Below, piece by piece: positions 12,317-24,440 of a DNA stretch of 64,000 nt. The notes under the pieces are model-generated. The model made no database searches, was not told the DNA's origin, and worked only from the letters and a program-made list of their open reading frames with translations. Source of the stretch: Plotosus lineatus (lineage: Eukaryota; Chordata; Actinopteri; Siluriformes; Plotosidae); contig CM045745.1 of NCBI GenBank assembly GCA_024760905.1, forward strand, positions 464,501 to 528,500, written 5' to 3'. Made by a program: the position numbers and the translations under genes. Positions within the stretch are counted from its first letter, which is position 1. The number at the start of each line of letters is the position of its first letter.

Positions 12317-12619
12317 GCCTTTCCTCTTCTCTCTCTGGCAACGGACACGCCTCCCGCCTCTCCTTCTTCGACGTCTTCGACCAACAGTAGTCCAATTTCC
12401 ATCAGCACCCTGTTGGTTGACGGCACTGATGGCGGTCGTTGTTAACCCGGGCCTCGACCGATCCGGTATGTCATTCTTTCATGTGATTCGCATAGTTTAT
12501 TTGGCATTTGTTTTACGCCGGATGCCCTTCTTGTCGCAACCCTCTGCATTTATCCGGGCTTGGGACCGGCGTGAGTGAGAGACACTGGTTTGTGCCCCCC
12601 CCTCACGGCTGCATTAAAC

Positions 12620-12632
12620 AAATGCAGCACAC
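12620..12632. repeat. target-site duplication, right copy
   Basis: AAATGCAGCACAC, identical to 10,382-10,394. Confidence 0.8.
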
Positions 12633-12718
12633 AATTAGGTTAATTACATAATATGTTTTACTCTTTTATGCATTAATGAATGTATTGTATATTAATGTTT
12701 CATAAATACTCCTCAGTA

Positions 12719-13068
12719 CGAGCGGTCCTCACTTAACGGGGTTACGTTCTGTAGACCCCGTCGTGAAGTGATTCTGTCATTAAACAAACCTTGCTTTAGG
12801 AGACATTTTGCTTGGTTTGTATTTGTACACTAGGCTACTATGTGTAAACCGTTGAAAATGAGAAGCCATAACTGCTAACAGTTATGGCGGGATGGGAGAT
12901 GCTGCAGACACTGGGTATGTGCGAACATACGCACACACTCACAACCCAGTTGCTTTGTTTCTGCTGTGACTCCTTAACAGTAAAACTATACTTTTGATAA
13001 TTTTTAACAGGCCGTCGTAACTCCGAATCGTCGTTCACCAAGTCCGTTGTTAAAGTGAGGAACGCCTG
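12719..13068. mobile_element. 350-bp TA-flanked MITE
   Basis: The left end after TA (12,717-12,718) reads GCGGTCCTCACTTAACGG. The right end reads GTTAAAGTGAGGAACGCC before CTGTA. The ends are inverted relatives of the Tigger type, with no coding capacity. It lies inside the larger TIR element, beside the LINE. Confidence 0.65.
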
Positions 13069-13237
13069 TATATACAACTGTACTGACAGAAGTAGAACGT
13101 ATTAATCGATTTTAACTATTTATGGGAAATATCGTTTCACTCTTCAAACAAATCGGTAAACAATTATATTTTTGGAAACAAATTGTGTACAACCTCCGAG
13201 GTTCCACTGTATTTTTATTTTTTCTGGGTCATATATA

Positions 13238-13245
13238 CTGTACAC
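13238..13245. repeat. 8-bp hAT target-site duplication, left
   Basis: CTGTACAC directly before the element terminus CAGGGGGTCACC; exact copy at 14,884-14,891. Confidence 0.85.
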
Positions 13246-14883
13246 CAGGGGGTCACCAACCCTATGCCCACGGGCACCCAGTCGCCGTTGGCTCCTTTTC
13301 AGTCGCGCGCTGGACTTGTTCTAAAAAATAGCCCTTATGGTTTGCAAAAAAAAAAAAAAAAAATGCTGCGCCTTATGTAAATTCTATTGAAAGTGTCACA
13401 CATCTACACTCATGCCTTGGTTTTACGAACTTGGCTTTCACAGATTTCGGATGCAACGGACAAAATCTGTAGCTTCCAACTAGTCCGGATCGTCCGGACG
13501 GGGGCCGTTGTATACAAAAGTGACCGCCAGATGTCTAGACTGGCTTGAAGAAATCTCGCGTATTTAAATCTATTCAGCCAATCCTTTATGTATGTAGGCT
13601 GGTCCGATACCTTGAAACTCTAATTTTATTGGATTCACACGTTACAGTGTTTGTGACAGGAAGCGTGTCCCAAGTTTTGGCAATCAGCTGGTCTGCGAGT
13701 TGAAGCTTTTCCATGTCTGTCCATTTGTGTTTGCTTGCCAGCTGTGCTTGGCTTCGTGGAAATGAGCCGATCAAAACAAGGGAAATTTAACTCTTTACTC
13801 AAAAACACCACGCGCAGTCTGTGGCTGTTGTTACAATCCAATAAAATTAGAGTTTGAAGGTATCAGACACACCCACATACTGGTGTACAGAAAGGCTCTC
13901 CGCTACTCACCACAGTGACGTGGCATTGAAAATAGATGTATAGATTTAAATGCGTGAGATTTATTCATCTGTTTTTGTTTTACTTGATGGCTTTTTTTTT
14001 CTTCGATGGTGCACCGGTAACGGTAGGACGCCGTGTGGGCTTCATTGCACATTGCAAGAATGACCCAGACTTTCCACCTTTCCTACACTACCATTGTATC
14101 ATCCACCAGCAGGCGATATGCACGAAATTGACCGGATTTGACCATGTAACGACCCCTGTTGTAAAAATCATCAATAGCATTCGCGCTAAAGCCAAACAAC
14201 ACCGGGCATTTTAGGTGCTTTTGGAGGAGCTTTAAGCTGAACATTAAAGCACATCGGCGTAGCCCAAACTTTTGGAAGCTTGTGGACATGGAAAAGTACA
14301 AATCTATCTGCACAGCAGCTATGAAGGTTGCTTGTCTTTTCGGATCCACATATCTCTGTGAACCAGCCTTTTCCCAATATGAACTTTATAAAAAATAAAA
14401 ACTGATCACGCCTAACTGATTCACATCTACAGGAGTCACTGAGAGTGGCAGTGATAAACTACACACCAGAATACAGCAAACTAGTGGACAACATTGAATG
14501 CCAGGTTTCTCACAAACTGACAGACAAGACTGAACAGTGTTTTAGTAAAACCCCATGTCACCTGCTCAATTGATCATTGTTCATTGAGTAAATCAGATTC
14601 AAAGTTGGGAGTTGACACAATCTCATGTATTGGGAAAAAACAATGAGTTCTGTTTTTTGTTGAATGAAATTGTGATATGTTCATTTGCAAAAAATAAATG
14701 TCACTTTGAAACAAATACATTTATTTACAAGAACTTGTCCTAGAGTTATGATTATTGTTTTTTTGTATGAATATTGTCTGCTTTTGATTTCTTGGTTTGT
14801 TTTATATGTTTTGAGCTGGTAGCCCTCAAGCCATTTGGGAATCTTAAGGTAGCCCTCAGCTTTAAAAAGCTTGGTGACCCCTG
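13246..14883 (+). mobile_element. hAT (Charlie-type) transposon, degenerate, intact ends
   Basis: The termini CAGGGGGTCACCAACC and GCTTGGTGACCCCTG are inverted repeats, flanked by an exact 8-bp duplication CTGTACAC. This is the hAT hallmark. The 1.64-kb interior keeps pieces of a transposase on the plus strand. The middle segment (13,640-13,990) also occurs at about 59,272-59,650. A related right end lies at 47,735-47,850. Confidence 0.85.
13936..14510 (+). pseudogene. hAT transposase remnant
   Basis: The first part ends with FPPFLHYHCIIHQQAICTK and VVKIINSIRAKAKQHRAF, like the central part of Charlie/ZBED-type hAT transposases. After a gap the frame has LFGSTYLCEPAFSQ (about 14,335-14,375), the conserved start of the hAT C-terminal dimerisation region. 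Frameshifts and stops separate the two pieces. This family normally cuts and pastes its own element. This copy lacks most of the catalytic core and is inactive. Confidence 0.7.
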
Positions 14884-14891
14884 CTGTACAC
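14884..14891. repeat. 8-bp hAT target-site duplication, right
   Basis: CTGTACAC, identical to the left copy at 13,238-13,245. Confidence 0.85.
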
Positions 14892-15194
14892 TAAAACTCT
14901 AGAAAGTGTTTAAAGAGAAAGATGCCATTACACGGCACCTGTATCCTTCAGGCTTTAAAAAGACACAAACTATAAAAAGTCTCTTCAAAAAAAAAAAAAA
15001 TTTGTCTCGTCTGAGCTTCGTCCCATGAGCTAAACAATGTAATTAACCTTTCTTTCACTGCATAACTGTTCATTACTCCTAATACTAGAGATATTTAGCA
15101 ATAATTACAATTTCTGACTTATGAATTACAGCTGCATTGCATGTTTCAACCACCATGTGTGGTTCAGGTGTTATTATAGTCGCACATATTTAGT

Positions 15195-15390
15195 GGGTGC
15201 CACCGTAACCTAATGGTCGGGACGGAAAGATCGCAGGATTGACGTGAGCTGTGCCTTCTCTTCTTCCACCTTCATGGTTGAAGTGTCCTCAAGCAAGGCA
15301 CCTAACCCCCGACTGCTCTCCTGCTGTATGTGTGCTCACATTGGGTGGGTTAAATGCAGAGGCAAATATTTCCTTTGTGGGACGAAGAAG
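15195..15390 (+). mobile_element. SINE-like repeat, second family
   Basis: It contains GTGTCCTCAAGCAAGGCACCTA, then GGGTGGGTTAAATGCAGAGG and a short A-rich end, as in a common fish SINE. The start GTGGGTGCCACCGTAACCTAATGG may be a decayed tRNA A-box region, and no B box is clear. A tail fragment of the same family lies at about 30,810-30,905. Confidence 0.5.
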
Positions 15391-15562
15391 TCTAAAAAAA
15401 AATCTGAGAACTGACTCGACCGATGTATAAAATGTGACAAAGCATATTGCTTTCACAGGCTGAGGGCAAAGTACATTCTGTTCAGCAGGTGAGTGAACAC
15501 AGAGGCCTGTGATAAAACGTATGAGCATAGCAAAGATGGTGAGTGAAACCTGGTCACTGACA

Positions 15563-16230
15563 GTAGGGATGTCATTGACAATCAGAATATTGCCGATATA
15601 ATTATGTCGATCGATAATCGATACCTATAAAAGGGACATCGATACTTCTAACGTCACAGCTTCTTGTGTTCATGACAGCGTCTGCAGTAAATGCCATTTT
15701 CAATGACACCCCTAGTAAAAATGGTACGTCCCACCTCTCTGTATGGTAAATGGTACATTTCTGCATGTAGTGTGCCGTCAGAGCGTGTGTTCTCAACGTC
15801 ACGGAACATTTTGAACAAGAGACACTTATCACCGGATAATGCAGATATGTACATTTTGCATCACAATTATGAATTGTAAAAATGCATACTGTATCTCAGA
15901 CTTTTCAATTGACAAGTGTTTGTAGAATAGAAACAACTTGCTTGAAATTAACTAGTAAACAAGTGTTTACAGATTTGTTAAATACAAAAAGGTGTTAATT
16001 AAAATCTTGTTGGTGGAAAACTATTTCCTGTCTTTTATTTCAGATTTGGCTTTAATAATTGATCACTTTATTATAAAATATTCAAGGCATTATACAAACT
16101 ACTGTAGTATATCTTAGTCTGTTCTATTTAATGCATTTATGGAACAGTACAGCAATATTCTAATGTAGCGATACATCGGAAAACTTATCAATATATCGAT
16201 AGCAATAATAGGTTTTCAATGACACCCCTG
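15563..16230 (+). mobile_element. hAT-type element, degenerate
   Basis: The ends AGGGATGTCATTGA and TCAATGACACCCCT are inverted repeats. The interior includes TCGATCGATAATCGATA and a transposase C-terminal piece. The target duplication is not clear. About 670 bp, so non-autonomous. Confidence 0.6.
15691..15879 (+). pseudogene. hAT transposase C-terminal dimerisation fragment
   Basis: The frame contains CSVPSERVFSTSRNILNKR followed by LSPDNADMYILHHN, a clear match to the hAT C-terminal dimerisation domain (SVPSERVFS... LSPENVDMLIFL in the family). About 45 residues are recognisable and the catalytic core is absent. It lies within a small hAT element in SCRIB intron 1. Confidence 0.7.
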
Positions 16231-18042
16231 ACAGTCATTTGTTTTCATTTCTTAAGGTAACTCAAAAGCAAGTTTATGAGCAAAGAGGTTTAAAAAAAAA
16301 AAAGAAAAAAGCACTTGAATCAGAGTCTCGAAATGGGATGAATACAAAACAGAGCACCCGAGTTGTAAAAGAAAAGCCATCATCAGTGACAAATGCCTTG
16401 GAGCAAAGTCGGTCGGAGCGAGTTTTAATTATCCTCCCTGTATGTTATCTGTACCGTAGCCCATTTACCCTGTCGCACACCTGCTGGTGTACATCCTGCA
16501 AAACAATCAGCCATCAGCTGCTTTCGGAGGAGGCTTCGACTTGAGACATTCCTCAAACAGCTTAACGTGCAGGACACGTGCTTGTTCATTTGAACCAACA
16601 ATATTCTCACTTTGATAAAGGTCTTCCAGACACACTTTTTTTTTTTTTTTAAACCTAATTAAAAACCACTTGCTCAGGTCACATGATACTGATGAAATTC
16701 CTCACATTTTTTCATGGTGAGAACAGCCAGTGTTTGAATCGATTTCAACCCAGACTGAAGGAAATTCATCAACAGTGGCTTGTACATGTGGACCGTCTTA
16801 GTTTGAGTCGTGCTGTGGTGGATTGACACATGCACAGCTACAGTGGAAGTCATATCTGACTCCACCTTTATTTACCTGCAAACACAGCTGATATACTCAA
16901 CTGCCTTAGGTCTGTGTGAAATGCTGGAGTGATGCATTGTTCTAAAAACAGGTCTGTTCCTCTTTCGTTCAGCAGTGAATGGCGGCGGACCGCCGCTTCG
17001 GTTAGTCTATGTGAACCTACTGAACTACGGCATGAAGCAGCCGGTTTGAAAAGGGTGCTAATCCTCCTCCGGAATCAGACTACAACCGGGAGGTGGGGGT
17101 AGGATGTGGGAGGCAGCTGGTCATCTGCTCAGACAAAAGGTGGCACAGCTATGTGTTTCCAGCCAGTTAATTAGATTCTTCAGCCTCTTGTATCCCGATC
17201 ACTGTTGAATTCTACAGCTGAGACAATGAGAAGTGCTGACAAATAACACGTATCCTGTGTGCGGAAACCCAAGATATTCCTACCACCTCAGTCAAGATGC
17301 TGGGCTATTAAATGTCACCGTCCTCCCTCTCACCCCTTCACCTGATTTACAGATATTTTTATGCAAAGTGTGAAAGAACATTTAAACTGCGTGGGTGAGA
17401 GCCGAGGTTCTCGTGAAAAGGGTCCAGGTGTTATTCGCTGATATCGAGGAGGTTGAACGCGGTCAGTAAAACAGGTCAGGACCGTCCTGGATGCTTCATT
17501 TAACTGTTTCTACCGACCTGCTCTGGTGGCTCCTCGGCTCAGGGGAGGGCAGTATCGGGAGTTAAACTTTGCAAACTGAGCTTTGAGACAATTTAATTTA
17601 AAAAATAAAAATAAATAAACAAATTCAATATAAATCCAGCCAACATTCCATAGAACACATTTCTCGAAAGTCTAAAATAGCATTACTGTAATCTCAGTGC
17701 AATAGTCCACGTCACACATTCTCACGCCACGAAAACAGATAAATAACTCCTGGTGAATTAAAATCTGCTGCTTGAGTAAAAAATGGCTGCAACTGATTAA
17801 TAAGTGTTGGAATAAAACACATTTCTTTTATCTTGAGATTAAAAAATAAATTTGAACAAACAAATCAATCAGAAAGTAAGAGAACGATAGTAATCTGAAT
17901 ACGAGTCTCTCCACAGCTCTGCTGGAGGACGGGGCTCAGAGCGACTTGGATATCAGTAGAGATACAGCAAACCACACAATGCCAGCTGGGATTCATGGCC
18001 ACTGCTGGGCCATTTCTACAGGGGAAGCCCCTCCACCAACTA
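16231..18042. other. intronic sequence, no gene seen
   Basis: Apparently single-copy sequence without recognised exons or repeats, apart from short A or T runs (16,290-16,310 and 16,638-16,650). Confidence 0.4.
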
Positions 18043-18247
18043 CTCACACACATGCTCTCTCACTCTCTCTCACACACACACACACACACACTTTATCTCA
18101 TTTATTTTCTCCCTCTCTCTCTCACACACAAACACACATTCTCTCCTCTCTCACACACACACCTTTCTCTCTCATTCTCTCCTCTCTCACACACAACTTT
18201 CTCTCCCTCTCTCTCTCACACACAAACACCTTTCTCTCTCATTCTCT

Positions 18248-18291
<44 letters not shown>

Positions 18292-18322
18292 CTTTCTCTC
18301 TCTCACTGTCTCACACACACAC
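18043..18322. repeat. compound (CT)n/(CA)n minisatellite with higher-order unit
   Basis: Blocks of the form CTTTCTCTCTCATTCTCTCC then CTCTCACACACA recur several times. The array is therefore a tandem repeat of a composite unit rather than simple microsatellites. No coding meaning; open frames through it are artefacts. Confidence 0.85.
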
Positions 18323-18570
18323 GTAAATTTCCAGGATATTTACAGTGACGCTGTAGTTAGTAGTGGTGTAGATTTTATATCGTGTCCTGAGATCAGCCAT
18401 TTGTTAAACTAAATATTTAAAACAGCTCACCTGATCCCCACAGTGAATGTCACCATTTTTAAATCATACTTTTTAATTCATTAATATTTGATGCTTTGAT
18501 TTGATAAATAAAGCACTTAAAGCTGTCAGATATTTTGCATTGCAGCCACATGAATGGGTGATTATCCAAC

Positions 18571-18587
18571 TGCGCGCACACACGCAC

Positions 18588-18642
<55 letters not shown>
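18571..18642. repeat. (CA)n microsatellite
   Basis: About 36 CA units, with a few CG interruptions at the left end. Confidence 0.95.
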
Positions 18643-18644
<2 letters not shown>

Positions 18645-21600
18645 TAGAAGTCAAAACATTTTTTAAAATTTGTTGAAATCCACTCAGGATATCTGACATG
18701 TATAAAAGTCTCCTATACAAGATCGCTTCCATTTACAATCGTCCTGCTTCACTCCCATCATCTCTTCCTGTATTTGAACGCAGGGAACTTCTTGAAGCAC
18801 GATTACCACAGGCCTGCACTCCAATTTCACAGAGCACACAGGCAGGTAGACCTGAGCACACTGTTCCCAGACCTGAATGTGTACAGATAACTGCAGAGCC
18901 CTCAAGTGGAGACCTGTGATGAAAAAGTAACTTGAACAGGAAAATGTGGGGAGGATAGATGTTCAAGTGGACTTCCACAGACAAGCCAAGCCTTAATCTG
19001 GATCAGGGTGCATTACAAATAGGGGGGAAGGCGCACTGCCTCAGCCTTTGTTGCGATGTGTGGTTATTGTCACAAATGTCTCAGGGTTGTTTTTTTTTGC
19101 ACTCTCACCTGCTTTCACACAACAGCAGCACCACACAACCGCGCACAAGATAAATCCGATCTCAGATCTACAGCATGAACTCAGAAAATATCGACTACGT
19201 TTAAAATCAGCCAGAATTCTGTAATCATCATGTGAAGGAGAATGACGAGAGCACGAATGCGAGTCCTACTGGTAACATGACACTGGATGATGTGGATATA
19301 AAGGCCCGACTTGTGCTTTTGTTGAGTTTTGTGGATTTCTGAGTTTAATCAACAGCAAATCATCCCACAGATGGATTTATACTCTGATAGAAAGCAGAAT
19401 TAACTTGGCCGAGCTCTCATGGGAGGGAGGGACGGCATACGCTCACTTCCCTGTCAGTCACTCACAGTGATCGCCAGCCAATCATGGGCATCTGTGAGCT
19501 CATTTGTAGGGGGGGGAGGGTAGATAGCACTTTCCCCACAGTGTGTTAGACCGCCCCCAAATATGCATGTGCCGCAGTTGGAAAAGAGGTAGGTAGCTAG
19601 CATTGCATGTCACGGAGAGGGTGCGTGCATGCTTTCGCCCCTCCCGGGTTGGTGGTTGTCATATGATAGGGAAGGCAATACAGGATGAGTGGGAACCTGG
19701 ATACAACTAAATTAGTGACGGGGGAAAAAAAAATAATACAATTTTAAAAATAAATGTAAAAAAAAAAAAAAAAAAAAAAGCTACGTAACCTATCCTGGGT
19801 TCGCTCACAACTATAAAAGCTTGAGAACTTTTTAAAAGCCTGAGGTTCTGTCCAAGAACCTCCCACTTACGTCTGTGGGAGAAGAGAAGCGATGCTACGA
19901 GTGACGGCATGCAAATGATTAACATGAGCCGGCTTGCTTTTACGGCAGTTTTTCCTGTGTACGAGAGACCAGGAATGTGCAGGGTTAATCCACTACCCTT
20001 TCAGGCTCTCACGAGTGTCATCTGCGCAGAGTCAGGGGGCGTTCCACTCTCACAAAAGGGACATGCTAAGAGATAACGCAAATTAAGCACTGAAGAAAGG
20101 CTTCACGATGACCGGGAACAGGAGGGCGTCGGGGGATTTCCTTTTCAGCTGCTTGTTGCCAAATCCCACAGCCTGAACTGTTGCAGAAGCGGGACTCAAT
20201 ATCCATCTCCTGCATTATCTCTACCCGCTGAGGGGGCAACTTTCAATGTCTCCTGTTCATATGATAAAAGATAGGAATTGGTTAAATTCAGCTGTGATGG
20301 CCAGCATCCAATTTGTTTGTTTTCATATGTTTAATTTCAGTTGGCAGGCCAGGGTTTGGTGTACTTTTCCCACTTCCTGTAATGTACAGGAAATAAAAGC
20401 CAGCCTATTCCTGCAAACAAAAAGCACACAGGTTCGTGTTGCTCCTTCAATTAAACAAATATGGGGTGATGCAGATGTTTGGCAACATTTTAAACATGCA
20501 CGCACACAGAAAAAAAACCCAGCTCTGCAGTCAGCACTCTTCAGCAGATATTAAACAGGGTGTGACAAGAACTGAAATGTGCACCTGCAACTGTACAGCT
20601 TTTTTTTTCCCCCCTCAATACCTGTTTCTGTTCTCCCTCCTGTCAGGAGCAGACACGTCACTAAAAGAAACTTGTTACATCCAGGACAAGCAAACCTGTT
20701 ACACTACTCTCCTGCTGGTTGAACATGCAGTCACTCTGTGTTGAAACACAGCGTGAGAAAATCAAGACACTCGCCACGCTCACATGTGATCTTACAGCCG
20801 AGACATTCGCCAACAACTTTCTGCAAACACAATGTGTGACATGAGAACACTCTTTGTTTCAGTCAGGATTGAAGTGGGAGTCACCGATTCTGGTGAAAGA
20901 GTGACAATCACCAGCCACACAAATACACACTTTCAATGCTTCTGTGATTCTTCACTTTGTTCCCTTCCAAAAGAAAAAAAAAAGAAAGAAAAAAAACCTT
21001 TATGCGCACGCACACGCAGCAATGAAAACACCTCCCCATTTGTCCTCCAGTAATATCAGAATCAGTGAGCATTTGTACACAAGCTTGCTGATTGGCTGGA
21101 ATGGAGTTGTGTGGCACACACTGAGCAAATGACTTTGGTTTTCCATTCGAGCTCAAGCGTTGTGTATAAACCTCACAGTTTATTCACACCATGAAAATGA
21201 AAATCCTGTGGAGAATACGATATTTACTGAATTTAACAAAAAAATAATTTCACGTTAGTGCACCCACACTCCACTTGCCTAGCTGTCCGATCTCACTTAC
21301 ACATCATTAGTCTGATACAGACTCCGTCCACTTCAGAAAGGTATCTGTGATACTTCAGTGTCGTTTCAGATTACAGTTCAACATGAAAGTCACATTTACC
21401 AACAATCGGCTGCAGTGAGGTTTCACAGAGGCGTCTGACTTTGTTCATTTTGAGGCCATCTTCTCAAAGCAGACACATGAACGAGAAAACTTCAAGAGAG
21501 TCTGGTGACCTGCACCTGAACAACATAAGCTTCGACGGCGGTGTCGCACAACACCAGGGTGATTATCATTAAGCCCAGCAAGAACAACTCAACCTCCATC

Positions 21601-24124
21601 TGCTCAGACTGATCGCCACACACCGACTAATTCAACCCGTCAACCAGTTACAGGCCCAGAATTCGTGGCATTGGTGAAGCAAAAAACATTCACCTCGCTG
21701 TACAGACAGTCGCCACTTTCGATGCTTTATAGGACCAGATCCAACAAGTAAATGATAAACATCTTGAGGCAGTCCGCATACTGAAGGTTCTGGAAGGAGG
21801 AATCTGCACCCGAACACTTTACATGAATACAAAACTCTGAGCAGTCACGATTGGGAAGGACAAACTAGAGCTCACGCAGCTTACACGAAATCTTACAGCA
21901 CATGGCACAGCCACCACACACTGATTCACCATATGGCACACGCGGGACACTACGAGCGCTACAAGTAGGACACAGGCTTGTCTCCATGGAACAATGCCTT
22001 ATACTAATATGCTCCATGGGCACCAAAAGGGTTCATTGAGACGCCGAGAACAGTAAAAGGTATGAACAGGAAATGAGTATTTTATACCGGAATCGGATTT
22101 ACCTTTTCCTTTGATGATGATCAGCATGCGGGATGAAGCACTGGTACCATGAAGCACTAGATATTTCAGCCTGATCAATCAGCATTCCACTTCCTTGTGT
22201 GCCATCAGGTCAAGAAATTGCCAATCGTGGACCATAAGGAATACAGTGCAGCTGTTCAACATGAACAGATGTTTCAACTGGGTGTCCCTGGGGCATCTCA
22301 GATGCCACATCACTGTCCTTAGATTAGGTCACATGAAAAGGCTTGTTCATGGCGTTTCCTTCATCCATACATCATGGTCCAAAAAGAAAAAAAAAAATGT
22401 TGGCAACTAATCATAAAAGAGCTGAATTTATCTGAGAGAAAATAAATTCAGCTCTCTTCCAAAAAGCAGGAAGAGATAATCTCTCGTAATGGGCCCACGA
22501 ATGAGTTCTGGAGCAGGAAAACACCCTGAAGCGGAAGAGGAAGTCCACTTCCGAATGGCTGAAAATGGCTAACCTAAGTCAAGCCCAGCAAAAGCCACTG
22601 TTTGATCCAAATGTCAAAAAACATCTTCCTTCATAATGCAAGTACCACTTTCTAACCGATGCAACCTTCACGTAGATACTCACAGTTCCTCGAGAAGGAA
22701 CGCCCCGCAGTAAAGACGTAGAAAGGTTTCCGCCCACCCATGTCCTATTCCATTCAAATGTGCAGTACTACACCAATACCTGAGGTTAACATACACCGCC
22801 TTCTATATTGTGGGGGAAATTAAAAAAAGTATGATTGCCATGAGCCTCGTACAGGATCACTGGTGCTTCTCGATGGTCAAAGTGGTCATATGGTCTTGGC
22901 GGTGTTGTTACACAGTAAAAGGAGAAATTACAAGTTTTCTGGCATTCTATAGAAATGCGGCAGAAAATTCAAGTGTTAGAATTAATGTTAGAAGCTGCAG
23001 AAGGCTGATGGTTCTCCATGGAAACTCAACGATCACACATTGCTCTGCAGTGTTCTGCAGAAGCATTTATGCAAATGTCTGTGGGTCAAGAAGTGTCAGC
23101 GAGAAATGGACATCAACAATAATTTAAATAAATCCTGGATGTATAATTTGATCCGGATCATATTTAAAAAATATCAAACCCCATGTCAAGAAGAAATGGG
23201 GGGGGGGGGGGGGACACACACACATAAACCCACAGACATTTTTGCATGATCCTGAAACCATCTTAAATGTTCTGGAATGACCTGACCTGGGTCGCACTGA
23301 AGTGTTGGTGCAAGACCTGAAAATGTCAGTTCAGAGATGAAAACCAGGAATTGAGATCTTCGTAGGATAATTACGGCTAAATTCCCCCATATCGACATCA
23401 AAAGATTCATTTCCTGGAAATGGTTAATTGTGGTTGTTGTTGCAGAAAGTGAAGTTTGGAGGCAGTTAATTTTCATATTTCCACTGGTGTCACCCATATG
23501 AGGAAAAAAAAAGTGCATTTAAATTAAAATCTGACACTCATGCTGCTTTGCAAGTCGGAACAAACCCGTAAACGGCGTTCAGAAACTTGTGTTGTGTTGC
23601 TTTCCAAACTTTGTGAGCAAACCACCACTCTTTTACCTTCAACATCACTGCCTGATGAACACCATCCTAATGCAGATCACTTTAAAGCTTTCTTCAGTAA
23701 CAATAGCCAAGTGTTTCCATTTTCCATCCAACAAACAATGAACTGACCAATACACGCTGACTGATCAGGTAGCACCGGCATGAATATACCAGACACTCAG
23801 GCTGCACATGGTCACCCTACACTCCCAGAAATCACGTGAGAACAAATACAGTGGCCGTTACAGCAAGACCACGAGTAATGAAAGCCTGAGAGAATGCATA
23901 TAGGGCAACTGTTCATGTTCCATAGAAAGCCGCCACTATTTCCATCATATGAAATCGGGTCAGAGTACCGTTTGAAGTGCGCTGAAGGACAAAGTGCACC
24001 ACGGTTCGTCACTGGAAACAACTCGTTTGTCTCATGTTTGAAAAACAAACACCACCAAGTCACCTGAGCAGAGCAGGAGTGGACCAAGTACCAGCTGAAA
24101 CTCACAATAGTTTGTACTAACTCA
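18643..24124. other. long intronic stretch without recognised genes
   Basis: About 5.5 kb of mostly unique-looking sequence. I see no exon, RNA gene or known element. Local items are a poly(A) run near 19,760-19,778, a perfect 13-bp inverted repeat at 22,417-22,455 and a 16-G run at 23,198-23,213. If any regulatory element of SCRIB lies in this intron, this is a candidate region, but the sequence alone does not show one. Confidence 0.4.
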
Positions 24125-24440
24125 TTTTTAAAATGCTTAATCCTAATTAGGGTTGTGGCAAGGCTGATGCCCATCTCACCCGACTCGCCAGGCCATCGCA
24201 GGGCAGAAACACTTCTGACAGCCATGCAGCTCCTCTTTACAAAAGTCAGCTCTGGTTCTTTTACATGCCTTCCACCACAGACACTGAGATACGGCCGGCC
24301 TTTGACAACCCAGTTAGCTGCGCTGGGGGGACAGCAGTGGTACCGCGTTGACAGTGGGGCTTAAACCCCTGTCCTTGGGATCAGTAATCCAGCATGTGGC
24401 CACCACTGTCACCAGTAATCCACAGGGCCACCACTGCACC
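24125..24440 (-). mobile_element. tRNA-derived SINE, tail type B
   Basis: Minus-oriented. The tail TTAATCCTAATTAGGGTTG is followed by CCAGGCCATCGCAGGGCAGA, then the shared SINE body (AAGTCAGCTCTGGTTCTTTT, CAACCCAGTTAGCTGCGCTG). The decayed tRNA-like head has GGGATCAGTAATCCAGCA. Confidence 0.7.

Larger units (their letters stand above)
10395..12619 (-). mobile_element. RTE-type LINE, near-complete ends, internal deletion
   Basis: The 3' end on the minus strand reads GAAGGGAAAAGCCGAAAGGA followed by AAGAAG. The 5' part (about 12,320-12,619) is non-coding and GC-richer. Between them are an apurinic endonuclease domain and a reverse transcriptase domain in BovB/RTE-type order. The endonuclease frame passes from ANVIRETGRRM straight into MPREELWYCMRKSG, so roughly the linker and the first RT motifs are deleted. 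The exact 13-bp duplication at both ends shows it inserted as a unit into the TIR element around it. Part of the 5' region (about 12,490-12,545) resembles the SINE type A tail. Confidence 0.8.
9996..13209. mobile_element. TIR element (Tigger-like) with two nested insertions
   Basis: The left terminus CAGTGGAACCTCGG follows TA at 9,994-9,995. The right terminus CCGAGGTTCCACTG precedes TA at 13,210-13,211, so the terminal repeats are near-perfect with a TA target-site duplication. Of its 3.2 kb, about 2.2 kb is a younger LINE (10,395-12,619) and 350 bp is another TIR element (12,719-13,068). The residual host element is only about 0.6 kb and non-coding. Confidence 0.75.

Noticed and set aside
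17946..18348. His/Thr/Ser-rich frames of about 120 residues
   Set aside because: Translations of the CT/CA minisatellite.
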